This document shows, one piece after another, positions 28,058-36,443 of a DNA stretch of 64,000 nt; within the stretch, counting starts at the first letter, position 1, and every line of letters starts with the position of its first letter. A model generated the notes under the pieces. That model had not been told where the DNA came from. It did not search any database and saw nothing but the letters and a program-made list of their open reading frames with translations. Position numbers and translations under genes: made by a program. Origin of the DNA: Thiocapsa roseopersicina (GTDB taxonomy: Bacteria; Pseudomonadota; Gammaproteobacteria; Chromatiales; Chromatiaceae); assembly GCF_900106925.1 (NCBI RefSeq), contig NZ_FNNZ01000003.1:124001-188000 (forward strand), given 5' to 3'.

Positions 28058-28830
28058 GCATCGACCAGTGGCTAGCCCTTGCCATTCTGGCGGCGCTGTT
28101 CGCGTTGGAGGGCGTGATCCCCTTCTATGACCAGGCCGCGGGACGCTGGTCTCATGCGGCTCGGAACATCGGTCTCGCCCTCGTCAGCGGATTGGTCGGT
28201 GCCTTGATGGCGCCCCTGATCCTCCTGTCGATCGAGCTGGCGCAGACGCGCGGCTGGGGCCTTTTGAACGCGACCGAGTTGACGGCTCCGATCGCCGTTA
28301 TTGCCGGCCTCGTGTTGTTCGATCTTTGGATGTATGTCTGGCACCGCGCGAACCACGAGGTCCCGCTGCTGTGGCGGCTCCACCGCGTCCATCACACCGA
28401 CCCGCGGATGGACTCCACGACCGCGTTTCGCTTTCATCCCGGCGAGATCGTCCTTTCGACCCTGCTCAACGCCGCCGTGCTCCTTGGGCTCGGACTCGGT
28501 CTCGCAACCTTGATTCTCTACAGATCCCTGATGGTCGCGGTCATCCTCCTGCACCACAGCAACATCCGCCTGCCCGAGGCTTGGGATCGGCGTCTGCGGA
28601 TCCTGGTGGTGCCGCCGTCGATGCATCGGGTCCATCACTCGGAGGTCGTTGTCGAGACCAACTCCAACTACGGGACCATCTTCTCTTTCTGGGACCGTCT
28701 CCTCGGAAGCTTCCGACTGCGTGACGACCTCCAGCGGATCCGCTTCGGGATCGGCTATTTCGAAGGTCCGCAGTGGCAGACGCCGCTGCAGCTGCTGATG
28801 CTGCCGTTGCGGGAGAAGCCGCATGCCTGA
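28054..28830 (+). CDS. Sterol desaturase / fatty acid hydroxylase family protein
   Basis: This 258-aa membrane di-iron enzyme has the histidine clusters of the fatty-acid hydroxylase superfamily: WHRANHE (near residue 96), LHRVHHTDPRMD, a single HH in LLHHSNIRLP, and MHRVHHSEVVVETNSNYG. Four to five membrane helices surround them. Members hydroxylate or desaturate lipids, carotenoids or sterols using oxygen. In an organism that makes antenna carotenoids a carotenoid or lipid substrate is plausible but not proven. ATG 28054 overlaps the glycosyltransferase gene (ATGA), and the next gene overlaps its end by 8 bp. Confidence 0.88.
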   Translation: MSIDQWLALAILAALFALEGVIPFYDQAAGRWSHAARNIGLALVSGLVGALMAPLILLSIELAQTRGWGLLNATELTAPIAVIAGLVLFDLWMYVWHRANHEVPLLWRLHRVHHTDPRMDSTTAFRFHPGEIVLSTLLNAAVLLGLGLGLATLILYRSLMVAVILLHHSNIRLPEAWDRRLRILVVPPSMHRVHHSEVVVETNSNYGTIFSFWDRLLGSFRLRDDLQRIRFGIGYFEGPQWQTPLQLLMLPLREKPHA

Positions 28831-29209
28831 GAGAAGCCCCGTGCGGCTGCTGTTCGTCTACAACGCCGACAGCGGACTCTTCAATACCATGGCCGACATC
28901 GGGCACAAACTCTTCTCGCCCGAGACCTACACCTGCCGGTTGTGCGCGATCACCTACGGCCTTCTGACCGAAAAGGCCGAATGGCGAGAATTCGTCTCAT
29001 CCATCGACGCGGAGTGCGAGTTCCTGCACCGCGACGAGCTCCACCGCCGCGAACCGGGCCTCGCGACCACCCTTCCGGCAGTGTTTCGCATGACGGATCA
29101 AGGGCCGAAGATTTGCGTCGATGCGCTGACCCTGAATGCCTGTTCGAGCCTTGCGGATCTGAAGGCGCTGATCCTGAGCCGTTGCCTGGAAGAGTCGGTG
29201 TCCGGATAA
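28823..29209 (+). CDS. Conserved small protein of unknown function
   Basis: I recognise no named domain in this 128-aa soluble protein. It reads VRLLFVYNADSGLFNTMADI, then GHKLFSPETYTCRLCAITYG with a CRLC pair, WREFVSSID, ECEFLHRDELHRRE, and it ends KALILSRCLEESVSG. Similar proteins are often found beside desaturase or glycosyltransferase genes. ATG 28823 overlaps the end of the desaturase gene by 8 bp, so it is the last gene of the three-gene operon. The three cysteines in CRLC and SRC could bind a metal, but this is a guess. Confidence 0.72.
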   Translation: MPERSPVRLLFVYNADSGLFNTMADIGHKLFSPETYTCRLCAITYGLLTEKAEWREFVSSIDAECEFLHRDELHRREPGLATTLPAVFRMTDQGPKICVDALTLNACSSLADLKALILSRCLEESVSG

Positions 29210-29248
29210 GGAATGCACATGAACGATCGAACCCCCGCTCCCCGGCCC

Positions 29249-29277
29249 GGGATCGCCGACTTGTAGTCGACCTCTTC
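29249..29277. repeat. Hairpin repeat, GACGACT-type (copy 1, diverged)
   Basis: GGGATCGCCGACTTGTAGTC followed by GACCTCTTC. It resembles the sites at 50086 and 59501, where GACGACT-TGC-AGTCGTC forms a 7-bp hairpin. It lies in the gap after the unknown small protein. Confidence 0.6.
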
Positions 29278-29407
29278 GCCCGTCGGGTCTTGGCACTGTC
29301 GGGTGTCTTGGCACTGCCACGCCTGGCTTCGGAGTACGCAGATGCTCCGGTCTGGTGATCTTCTGTTGGTGCTGCGCCGTCATGGCTTTTTCGGTTATCC
29401 TCTGTAC

Positions 29408-29587
29408 ATGAAAAACGAAACCTTGTCCCGCGCGAACCCTTACCTGAAAGACGCCGTGAAGGCTCGGCGCAATCGCGTGCGCAGTTTGGCCAGCTCCACT
29501 GCCATCGAGACGGGTGAGCCGATTTCCGTTATTGAAGAGAAGCTCGACCGGAAGCCTGTTGGGCGGTCTCGCGTAACACTTGCTTGA
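29408..29587 (+). CDS. Small protein with a Fic-inhibitory-like motif
   Basis: This 59-aa protein starts at ATG 29408 (MKNETLSRANPYLKDAVKAR). It contains SLASSTAIETGEPIS, in which S-TAI-E resembles the (S/T)xxxE(G/N) helix that blocks Fic enzymes, although the last position is Thr rather than Gly or Asn. It is encoded opposite to the broken fic gene and overlaps its end by 59 bp. Class I Fic antitoxins are normally upstream on the same strand, so a role as antitoxin is only a suggestion. It might also be an orphan member of a common small-protein family. Confidence 0.45.
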   Translation: MKNETLSRANPYLKDAVKARRNRVRSLASSTAIETGEPISVIEEKLDRKPVGRSRVTLA

Positions 29588-30183
29588 CCAGCATCCGCAT
29601 CGGTTCGTAATTCTCCAGACCGGCCTGAATGGCTGCAAAGTACGCATCCTTATTCGCATCCCACGACGTGAAATCCAACTCGGGCCAGCACTGCCTGCAG
29701 TGCCATAACGCTCGCGAGTAGACGCGAAATGCGGCCATTTCCCTCTCGGAAGGGATGAATCAAGATCAGCTCGACGTGTACGACAGCGATCGCATCAGCC
29801 AATCGGTCCTCTGTCATGCCTGCGGCGGGCGTCTGCCGGCCGAGGATTTGGCTGTCCAGTTTTGTCATCAATCTCGGAATCTGGTCGCTGGCGGCGAACG
29901 GAAAACCCGCCTTTCCCATATTCAGCGTTCGATACTGTCCCGCCCAGTTGTAAAGGTTTCCCAACCAGCGGCGATGCCATTCGAGCAGATCCGCAACGCT
30001 GATCCTCTGATCCACCCTGACGCTCTCGATCACGGCGTCATAGAGCTGGCTCAACAAATCCAACTCCACGTTGGCCATCTCCGCCGGGTCGGTAATGCCG
30101 AGACGGTTGGCCAGCACACGTCCCTCGGATCCTGGCTCGAATTGCGCCTGGCGGTGGCCTGTCGTGTCGTAACGGTTGCTCAT
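29529..30183 (-). pseudogene. Fic-family AMP-transferase, frameshifted
   Basis: Fic proteins usually attach AMP to target proteins. The first frame (30183-29650) covers SNRYDTTGHRQAQFEPGSEG, WHRRWLGNLYNWAGQYRTLN, the flap region AGFPFAASDQ and the active-site HPFREGNGRISR (near residue 143). After GRISRLLASVMALQAVL the frame turns into GFHVVGCE and stops. A shifted frame (to 29529) continues PELDFTSWDANKDAYFAAIQ and QVLRETAQQASGRASLQ, exactly what should follow. Removing one base of the G in GTGCTGGCCCG restores a single frame. Either the gene is inactive or the sequence has a one-base error. The catalytic motif itself is intact. Confidence 0.8.
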
Positions 30184-30367
30184 TCAGTTGTCATGCCTCG
30201 GGACCGAGAGATCTCGCTCTCCGCAGGTTGGCCTGGGTGCTCAGGTCGACGCGACTCCGTCCGGCGAAACGACTTCGCCGGAGTCGGGGCATCCGGCTGA
30301 GCAGCCTCAATCCGCTTCAGGCTGAGCCCAGTCGATCCGATCCTGCGAGATTGCTTGGCCGATGATG

Positions 30368-31145
30368 TCATCGGCGAGGTCTTTCAATCCTCGTGTCGAC
30401 TCGACTGAGAATCGGAACCCGTCGTAGCTCATCCGCGATTACGACGGCACATGCATTCGCCAAGCGTTCGCTCCATCCGCGCTTTTCGTTCTGACTGCCG
30501 GTCTCCGGGCGGGGGCCGGCATGTTCCAGTGCGAAAAGGAGACCCGGGTCAGGCTCGAGGTCAGTCCACAGCATGTTGAGTCCGTCCGGTATCGAGCCGA
30601 CGCGCCGGGGTGCTTTTCGATTCCGGCGACGGGTCACCGCGCATGAAGACGATATGCTCTTTGAGGTCGGCGAGAAACGCGGGCAGAAACTTGAGCCGTG
30701 ATCTCGATGCGCGCTCCAAGAAGCCGGAAGCCGCGCGATGGGAGAGCGGCGCCGACTCGGAGGGTGCAAGGAGATCGAGCAAATGCCGATAGTCGTGTCG
30801 CAACGGCCAAGCGCTCGCCTCGAAAACGCGAATCCGCCCGCCTTCGCCGTAAGCCGCGTCCGGCCAGCGATCCAGGCTTCGCACCTCGCGGTTCTGAACG
30901 ACCACGGAGCTGGGGGCGTGAAGCCGGTCGACCAGCCAGCGCGCGACACCTACGGTGACGGCGTTTCCGACGAGCTTCCAGCGTGGGCCGTTCTTCAGGT
31001 TGGTCATGGCCGGAGCCGTCCAACCACGCTCGAATCCTTGCAGCGCTTCGGCGTCTTCGATACCGGGTGTGACGAGCGTTGGCCCATTATCGCCGTCACC
31101 GTCGTCGGCACAACCGACGCCTGTGCGACTTGAGGATGAATCCAT
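30368..31145 (-). pseudogene. Remnant of a DNA cytosine-5 methyltransferase (and possibly its restriction partner)
   Basis: The frame 31145-30561 matches the C-terminal part of an m5C methyltransferase: TLVTPGIEDAEALQGF, then RWKLVGNAVTVGVARWL (conserved motif X) and a tail LSHRAASGFLERASRSRLKF. The catalytic PCQ and ENV motifs that should lie upstream are absent. A different frame continues to 30368 as GLNMLWTDLEPDPGLLFALE to ETGSQNEKRGWSERLANACA, which could be the end of a partner endonuclease. No stop-free gene joins them. The region looks like the remains of a type II restriction-modification pair. Confidence 0.6.
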
Positions 31146-31240
31146 CTATGGGTGGCGGGGTAGACCGGCGGAGGGTCGTCACCCTTGCGTCCGGAAACAG
31201 TGATGCCAAGCGGCGCACCGGTCCGAGATGCCGGCGGTGT

Positions 31241-31266
31241 GTTGGGCACGCTGCGCTTTGCCCAAC
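31241..31266. repeat. REP-like hairpin downstream of the first ATPase operon
   Basis: GTTGGGC and GCCCAAC flank ACGCTGCGCTTT. This is the common GTTGGGC...GCCCAAC type of REP element in Proteobacteria and may act as a transcription end for the operon. Confidence 0.6.
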
Positions 31267-31291
31267 GGGTATCGCTACGTCCGAAATCGCT

Positions 31292-32671
31292 TCAATCGGT
31301 TCCCTGATAATACTTGGCCAGATCCGTCTCCTTCACGCGGGTGAGCATGTCGCGCGGGAACATGCTCATCAGCTCCCAGGCGAGGTTGAGTGTGGCCTCG
31401 ATGGAGCGGTCTTCGGACTCGCCTTGGCCGACGAAGCGTTCGTCGAAGGCGTCGGCGAAGGTCAGATAACGGCGATCGCGCTCGGAGAGCTCGTCGGCGC
31501 CGATGATGGAGGCGAGGTTGCGGGTCTCCTGCGCGCGGGCATAAAGGGCGTAGATCTGGCCGGCGACGCGGGGATGGTCCTCGCGGGTGTCGTCCTTGCC
31601 GATGCCGTCCTTCATGAGTCGCGAGAGGCTCGGCGAGATATGCACCGGGGGGTAGATACCCTGATTGTGCAGCTCGCGCGAGAGCACGATCTGGCCCTCG
31701 GTAATGTAGCCGGTGAGGTCCGGGATCGGGTGCGTGATGTCGTCCGAGGGCATGGAGACCACGGGCATCATGGTGATGGAGCCGTGGCGGTTGTGGATGC
31801 GCCCGCAGCGTTCGTAGATCTCGGCCAGATCCGAGTAGAGATAACCGGGGTAGCCCTTGCGCGCCGGGACATCGCCCTTGGCGGTGGCGACCTCGCGCAG
31901 GGCCTCGGCGTAGTTGGTCATGTCGGTGAGGATGACCAGGACGTGGCGATCCAGATCGTAGGCCAGATATTCGGCGGCGGTCAGGGCGGTGCGGGGCAGG
32001 GTGAGGCGCTCGACCGGCGGGTCGTCGGCGAGGTTGATGAACATCACCACGTTGCGCAGCACGCCGGAGCTGGCGAACTCGTCCCGGAAGAACTTCGCAT
32101 CCGCATAGGACACGCCCATCGCCGCGAAGACCACCGAGAAGCTCGACTCCTGGTCCACCAGCTTGGCCTGGCGTCCGATCTGGGCGGCGAGCCGGTTGTG
32201 CGGCAGACCCGAGCCGGAGAAGATCGGCAGCTTTTGACCGCGCACCAGGCTGTTCAGCCCGTCGATGGTGGAGATGCCGGTTTGAATGAACTCGCGCGGA
32301 TAGGTGCGTGCGGCCGGGTTGATGGCCGATCCGCCGACCGGGCGACGGATGTTGGAGAGCACGGGCGGGCGACCGTCGCGCGGGACACCTAGTCCGTTGA
32401 ACTCGCGCCCGAGGATCTCGGGGGAGAGCGCGATCTCGACCGGCTCGTCGAGGAAGCGCACCCAGGTGTTCTCCAGATCCAGGTCGTCGGTGCCTTCGAA
32501 GACCAGGATCAGGACCTCGTTGTCGGCGCTGCGGATGACCTGGCCGTTGCGCGTGTTGCCGGCGTGGTCTTTGATCTGCACGCGGTCGCCGAAGGCGATT
32601 CCGGCGGTGTCTTTGACGACCAGCAGGCCGCCGCGGGCCTCGATTGCGGTGCGATATTCTTTGATGCTCAT
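31292..32671 (-). CDS. ntpB: V/A-type ATPase subunit B, first operon
   Basis: Subunit B is the non-catalytic partner of A in the V1 head. The 459-aa protein shows [20 protein letters not shown] followed by SGSGLPHNRLAAQI (a degenerate P-loop), [60 protein letters not shown] and the arginine-finger region [16 protein letters not shown] 32671 directly abuts the end of a composite repeat, so the ribosome-binding site must lie in repeat DNA (GGACGCGGTTCA). It is the last gene of the operon; no subunit D gene follows, which is unusual. Confidence 0.95.
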   Translation of the reverse strand: MSIKEYRTAIEARGGLLVVKDTAGIAFGDRVQIKDHAGNTRNGQVIRSADNEVLILVFEGTDDLDLENTWVRFLDEPVEIALSPEILGREFNGLGVPRDGRPPVLSNIRRPVGGSAINPAARTYPREFIQTGISTIDGLNSLVRGQKLPIFSGSGLPHNRLAAQIGRQAKLVDQESSFSVVFAAMGVSYADAKFFRDEFASSGVLRNVVMFINLADDPPVERLTLPRTALTAAEYLAYDLDRHVLVILTDMTNYAEALREVATAKGDVPARKGYPGYLYSDLAEIYERCGRIHNRHGSITMMPVVSMPSDDITHPIPDLTGYITEGQIVLSRELHNQGIYPPVHISPSLSRLMKDGIGKDDTREDHPRVAGQIYALYARAQETRNLASIIGADELSERDRRYLTFADAFDERFVGQGESEDRSIEATLNLAWELMSMFPRDMLTRVKETDLAKYYQGTD

Positions 32672-32863
32672 TGAACCGCGTCCGGCATGCTATGCATTGT
32701 GTTCATGTTGATCCGATGTCGTCTCAGTCCGTGACCGCTGGAGCAGACGCGGTTCAAGTCTCTTAAGAATTTTACTTTCCTGAACCGCGTCCTACCGTCG
32801 TCATTGTTTGGGACAAGGACCAGCTCGCCCCAAAACACCGCATGTCGCTCCAGACGCGGTTCA
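32672..32863. repeat. Composite AACCGCG element (copy 5) between ntpA and ntpB
   Basis: Two units (32672 to about 32759 and about 32776-32863) with TGAACC/GGTTCA ends flank a short AT-rich linker (CTTAAGAATTTTACTTTC). On the minus strand it begins on the TGA stop of ntpA and ends immediately before the ATG of ntpB. Its interior matches the copies at 5755 and 43240 only in part. Confidence 0.85.
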
Positions 32864-34657
32864 GGCTTGTTCGCCGTGTTTGGCGTATTCGATCCGCACC
32901 GACTCCATCGCATGATCGACGTCGGCGCGGAAGGCGAGGACCTGATCGAGCTGCTCGCTGGAGTACATGGATTTGATGCGTCGCATCTTGGCCATGAGCG
33001 GGAGATGTTGCAGCTCCGAGACCGGTACGCCGAGCTTGATCAGGGCGGCACCGCGTTTATAGATGGTGATGGCCAGATCGAGCAGGGCGTATTGTTTTTG
33101 CGGCGAGCAGAAGGTGTCGATCTCGTCGAGCGCGCTTTGCTGGAGCACGCCTTCCTTGATCAGCGAGGCGCCCTCCAGTTCCCAGCGTTGCGCGTCCGAG
33201 AGCGCCTCGGGTCCGACCAGGTTGACGATGCGCGAGAGCTCCGCATCGCGCGCCAGCAGGGCGAGTGCTGCGGTGCGGCGTTTTTCCCAGTCCGGGTCGA
33301 TCTCCTTGTGCCACCACTGCGCGGCGGTTTGCACATGCTTGGAAAAGCTGGTTACCCAGTCGATCGAGGGATAGTGACGGGCGTCGGCCAGCTCTTTGGA
33401 GAGCGCCCAGAAGGTCTCGATGATGTCCTTGGTGTGGCTGGTCACCGGCTCGGAGAAGTCGCCGCCCGGGGGCGAGACGGCGCCGATCAGGGTGACCGAG
33501 CCGGAGCCCGCACCGTAGGTCTCCACACGTCCGGCGCGCTCGTAGACCGCGGCGAGACGTGATGCGAGATAGGCCGGGTAGCCTTCCTCGACCGGCATCT
33601 GACCGAGTCGCCCGGAGACCTCGCGCAGTGCCTCAGCCCAGCGGCTGGTGGAGTCCGCGAGCATGACCACGTCGTAGCCCATGTCGCGGTAATACTCGGC
33701 CATTGTAATGCCGACGTAGACCGACGCCTCGCGTGCCACCACCGGCATGTTGGAGGTGTTGGCGACCAGCAGGGTGCGCTCCATCAGCTTGCGGCCGGTG
33801 TAGGGGTCGTCCAGCTCGGGGAAGCTTTCGAGCACGTCGACCAGCTCGTTGCCGCGCTCCCCGCAGCCGACATAGATGACGATGTCGGCGTTGGACCAGC
33901 GCGCGATCTGCTGCTGAACGACGGTCTTGCCGGCTCCGAAGGGTCCGGGAACGGCGCCCTTGCCGCCCTTGAGCTGCGGGAAGAAGGTGTCGATGACCCG
34001 CTGACCCGTAATCAGGGGCGAGATGCCGTCGTCGCGACGCAGGTAAGGCCGCGGTTTGCGCACCGGCCAACGCTGATACATGCTCAGACGGTGGCTGATG
34101 CCGCGCGGATCGCGTACCCGCGCGATGGTCGACTCGATGTCGTACTCGCCCGCCGGAGCCATTTCCAGCAGCTCGCCCTCGACCCCCGGCGGAACCATGA
34201 TGCGGTGCAGGACGGTTGTGGTCTCTTGAACCGTGCCCAGGACACTGCCCGGGCCGACCTTGGCGCCCGGGCTCAGCTCGCGGTTGGGCTCGAACTCCCA
34301 TTCGCGGGCGCGATCCAGGGCCGGTACCGAGATCCCGCGCCGAATGTAGTCGCCGGACTGCAAGGCGATCTTCTCCAGCGGGCGCTGCACGCCGTCGAAG
34401 ATGCCGCCCATTAGACCGGGACCCAGCTCGACCGAAAGCGGCCAGCCCAAGCCCTGCGCCGGCTCGCCCGGGCGCACCCCGTCGGTTGACTCGTAGGTCT
34501 GCACGATTGCCAGCTGACCCCGCAGCGAGATCACCTCGCCGAAGAGACCCAGGTCGCCGATCTTCACCTGCTCGCCGCTGCGCACGCCCGGCAGCTCGAC
34601 GGTGACGATGGGGCCGTTGATGTCTCGGATGACACCCGTTCGCTTGGTTTCACTCAT
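32861..34657 (-). CDS. ntpA: V/A-type ATPase catalytic subunit A, first operon
   Basis: Subunit A hydrolyses (or makes) ATP in the head. The 598-aa protein has Walker A GPFGAGKT (about residues 236-243), the catalytic Glu in VGCGERGNELVDVLESFPEL, MADSTSRWAEALREVSGRLG and the bulge region typical of A subunits (VPPGVEGELLEMAPAGEYDI). ATG 34657 is preferred. A GTG at 34666 also fits. The bases ATGAGTGAAACC occur twice in a row here (34657 and 34670), and the upstream copy is out of frame. The stop codon TGA lies in a repeat element that separates it from ntpB. It follows ntpE by 17 bp. Confidence 0.95.
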   Translation of the reverse strand: MSETKRTGVIRDINGPIVTVELPGVRSGEQVKIGDLGLFGEVISLRGQLAIVQTYESTDGVRPGEPAQGLGWPLSVELGPGLMGGIFDGVQRPLEKIALQSGDYIRRGISVPALDRAREWEFEPNRELSPGAKVGPGSVLGTVQETTTVLHRIMVPPGVEGELLEMAPAGEYDIESTIARVRDPRGISHRLSMYQRWPVRKPRPYLRRDDGISPLITGQRVIDTFFPQLKGGKGAVPGPFGAGKTVVQQQIARWSNADIVIYVGCGERGNELVDVLESFPELDDPYTGRKLMERTLLVANTSNMPVVAREASVYVGITMAEYYRDMGYDVVMLADSTSRWAEALREVSGRLGQMPVEEGYPAYLASRLAAVYERAGRVETYGAGSGSVTLIGAVSPPGGDFSEPVTSHTKDIIETFWALSKELADARHYPSIDWVTSFSKHVQTAAQWWHKEIDPDWEKRRTAALALLARDAELSRIVNLVGPEALSDAQRWELEGASLIKEGVLQQSALDEIDTFCSPQKQYALLDLAITIYKRGAALIKLGVPVSELQHLPLMAKMRRIKSMYSSEQLDQVLAFRADVDHAMESVRIEYAKHGEQA

Positions 34658-34674
34658 GGGTTTCACTCATGGTC

Positions 34675-35316
34675 TCATCCGCTGAAGAGGTTGCCGGTGT
34701 CGAACCCGCTCGGCAACAGCCGTTCGAGGATGACCTGTTGGACGGCGGGGCGCAGACGTTCCAGTCGACCCTCGTAGGTATTGTCGACGCGGATGCGTCG
34801 GTCGCGGCTGGCGACGAGCACCCCGCCGAGCGTCTCGATCGGCTCCTTGGAGAGGGTCACGGTCTTGTGCTCCGGGAGGGTCTCCAGGATGGCGTCCCAG
34901 CGCTCGGTCATGCGCTGCAGATCGCGTGCATTGGCCGAGACGATCAGGGACTTTTCCTCGATCAGGTTTGCCGCACGCACGATCAGGCTGTCCAGCCAGG
35001 CATCGTAGCGCTGGAGGTCGTCGCCGAACGTCCTCATTCGTCCGGCGAGCGCGCGCTCGACATCCTGCACCAGGTTCCAACGCATGCGGTCCAGGTGCGT
35101 CTGCATCTTCAGCTCGCTGGCCTGGACGTGTTGGCGGAAGGTCCGCTCCGCGAGCGTCTTGGCGATGCTCTCTTCGCGGCTCTCGCGCATGCGCAGTCGT
35201 TCCGCGGCCTCGCGCAGGATGTTGTCGCGGCTGCGGCTGGCGCGCTCGCGATACTCGCCGGCAAGCCGTTCGGCGCGGGCCAGAATGGCCTGCTCAAGCT
35301 CTTGTACTTGATTCAC
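34675..35316 (-). CDS. ntpE: V/A-type ATPase subunit E (peripheral stalk), first operon
   Basis: Subunit E forms the peripheral stalk with G. The 213-aa protein is a long helix at the start (QELEQAILARAERLAGEYRE through FRQHVQASELKMQTHLDRMR) and a globular C-terminal domain with EPIETLGGVLVASRDRRIRV, DNTYEGRLERLRPAVQQVIL and LPSGFDTGNLFSG. The start is GTG 35316. A repeat unit lies just upstream (35329-35415), between this gene and ntpF. Confidence 0.85.
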   Translation of the reverse strand: MNQVQELEQAILARAERLAGEYRERASRSRDNILREAAERLRMRESREESIAKTLAERTFRQHVQASELKMQTHLDRMRWNLVQDVERALAGRMRTFGDDLQRYDAWLDSLIVRAANLIEEKSLIVSANARDLQRMTERWDAILETLPEHKTVTLSKEPIETLGGVLVASRDRRIRVDNTYEGRLERLRPAVQQVILERLLPSGFDTGNLFSG

Positions 35317-35328
35317 GATCGACCCTCG

Positions 35329-35415
35329 TTAAATCGCGTCCGGAGCGAAAACCGTCGCTTTGTCGCTTGTCGCTGTCTTGCGGACACCAGGGGCGACGGT
35401 TGAGACGCGATTTAA
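35329..35415. repeat. AACCGCG-type inverted-repeat element, single unit (copy 6)
   Basis: Here the ends read TTAAATCGCGTC and GACGCGATTTAA, so one base pair of the terminal stem is changed on both sides compared with other copies. It lies between ntpF and ntpE. Confidence 0.85.
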
Positions 35416-35486
35416 TTGATTGAATGCTGTTTGATGACAACCAAGACCTTCGTGGGCTCACCCGGCGATCTGCGAGCCCCGTCGGC

Positions 35487-35849
35487 TCATGGCTCCGCCT
35501 TGGCGTTGACGACGGCGTTGCCGAACAGGGCCGCCAGCCGCCGGGCCACCTCGCTCCCCAGCTGCGGCTGCTCGCCGAGCGGCGGCACCGCGATCACGAC
35601 GATCCGACCACCCTCGCGACGCACGCGCTTGAGGCTCGGGATGTCCTGCGCCATGACGGCATCGTCGACAACCACGAAGGCCTTCTCGCGCCCACGCAGC
35701 AACTCCCGAATAGTTCGGTCGACCAGCTCGGGATCGGGATTGGGATGCGTCTCGAAACCGATGAGTCGAAAGCCGTCCGCAAGCCGATCCTCGCCCAGAA
35801 ACAGCATCCGGGTGGGCCGGTCGTAATCGTAGGTGTGCTGCGCGTCCAC
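35487..35849 (-). CDS. ntpF: V/A-type ATPase subunit F (central stalk), first operon
   Basis: Subunit F is the small Rossmann-like protein of the central stalk that tunes rotation. The 120-aa protein shows RMLFLGEDRLADGFRLIGFE, REKAFVVVDDAVMAQDIPSL and GRIVVIAVPPLGEQPQLGSE. The start is GTG 35849, 11 bp after ntpK. It is encoded on the same strand as the rest of the operon; a repeat unit separates it from ntpE. Confidence 0.85.
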   Translation of the reverse strand: MDAQHTYDYDRPTRMLFLGEDRLADGFRLIGFETHPNPDPELVDRTIRELLRGREKAFVVVDDAVMAQDIPSLKRVRREGGRIVVIAVPPLGEQPQLGSEVARRLAALFGNAVVNAKAEP

Positions 35850-35860
35850 GCCGGGCTCGC

Positions 35861-36313
35861 TCAGATCCGGTTGAGCAAGAGGATGGAGATGACCAGCCCG
35901 TAGATGGCGATACCTTCGGCCAGGCCCAGATAGATGAGTGTACGGCCGAGGTTCTCCGGCTTCTCGGTGATGGCCGCCAGCGAGGCGGCGCCGATCGGTC
36001 CTACGGCGATACCGGCACCGATGGTCGAGAGCGCAGTCGGGATGCCGGCACCGATGATCGCCAGACCCATGCCGACGGACATTTCACCCGCGGCGGCAAT
36101 GCCTTCCGCGCCCGGCTCCACTGCAAAGACATCGTTGATCCCGAACACCAGCAAGCCGAGCTGGGCGCCGACGAAAACCACCAGCTGGGTCGCCATCGCC
36201 GGTTTGTACCAAGGCCGTGACCGGGTGGCGAGCTGAGGACGGAATTCGAGCATGAGGCCGAGCAAGATAAGGCCGAGGACGGCAAAGGTCATGAGGGCGA
36301 CGAGCCAATACAT
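35861..36313 (-). CDS. ntpK: V/A-type ATPase membrane rotor subunit K (c-ring), first operon
   Basis: This proteolipid forms the rotor ring. The 150-aa protein has four hydrophobic segments: about 3-22 and 42-62, then an alpha-hairpin (about 80-150) with SVGMGLAIIGAGIPTALSTI, GAGIAVGPIGAASLAAITEK and the ion-binding Glu in LGLAEGIAIYGLVISILLLN. Only the last helix carries the carboxylate, so the first two helices are an extension rather than a second working hairpin; the second operon's K is shorter (118 aa). ATG 36313 has CGGAGCAC upstream. Na+ versus H+ selectivity cannot be told by eye. Confidence 0.88.
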   Translation of the reverse strand: MYWLVALMTFAVLGLILLGLMLEFRPQLATRSRPWYKPAMATQLVVFVGAQLGLLVFGINDVFAVEPGAEGIAAAGEMSVGMGLAIIGAGIPTALSTIGAGIAVGPIGAASLAAITEKPENLGRTLIYLGLAEGIAIYGLVISILLLNRI

Positions 36314-36443
36314 TGAGTGCTCCGGTGTTTTGTTTGGATTGTGGCGATTGAGTTCTTCCGCGGCACAAGGCCTGCGCGGAATCGATGCTTTTAGGTGTTT
36401 GGTCCGTTTGGTACAACAGCAGATTTGACTATGAACGAATGAC

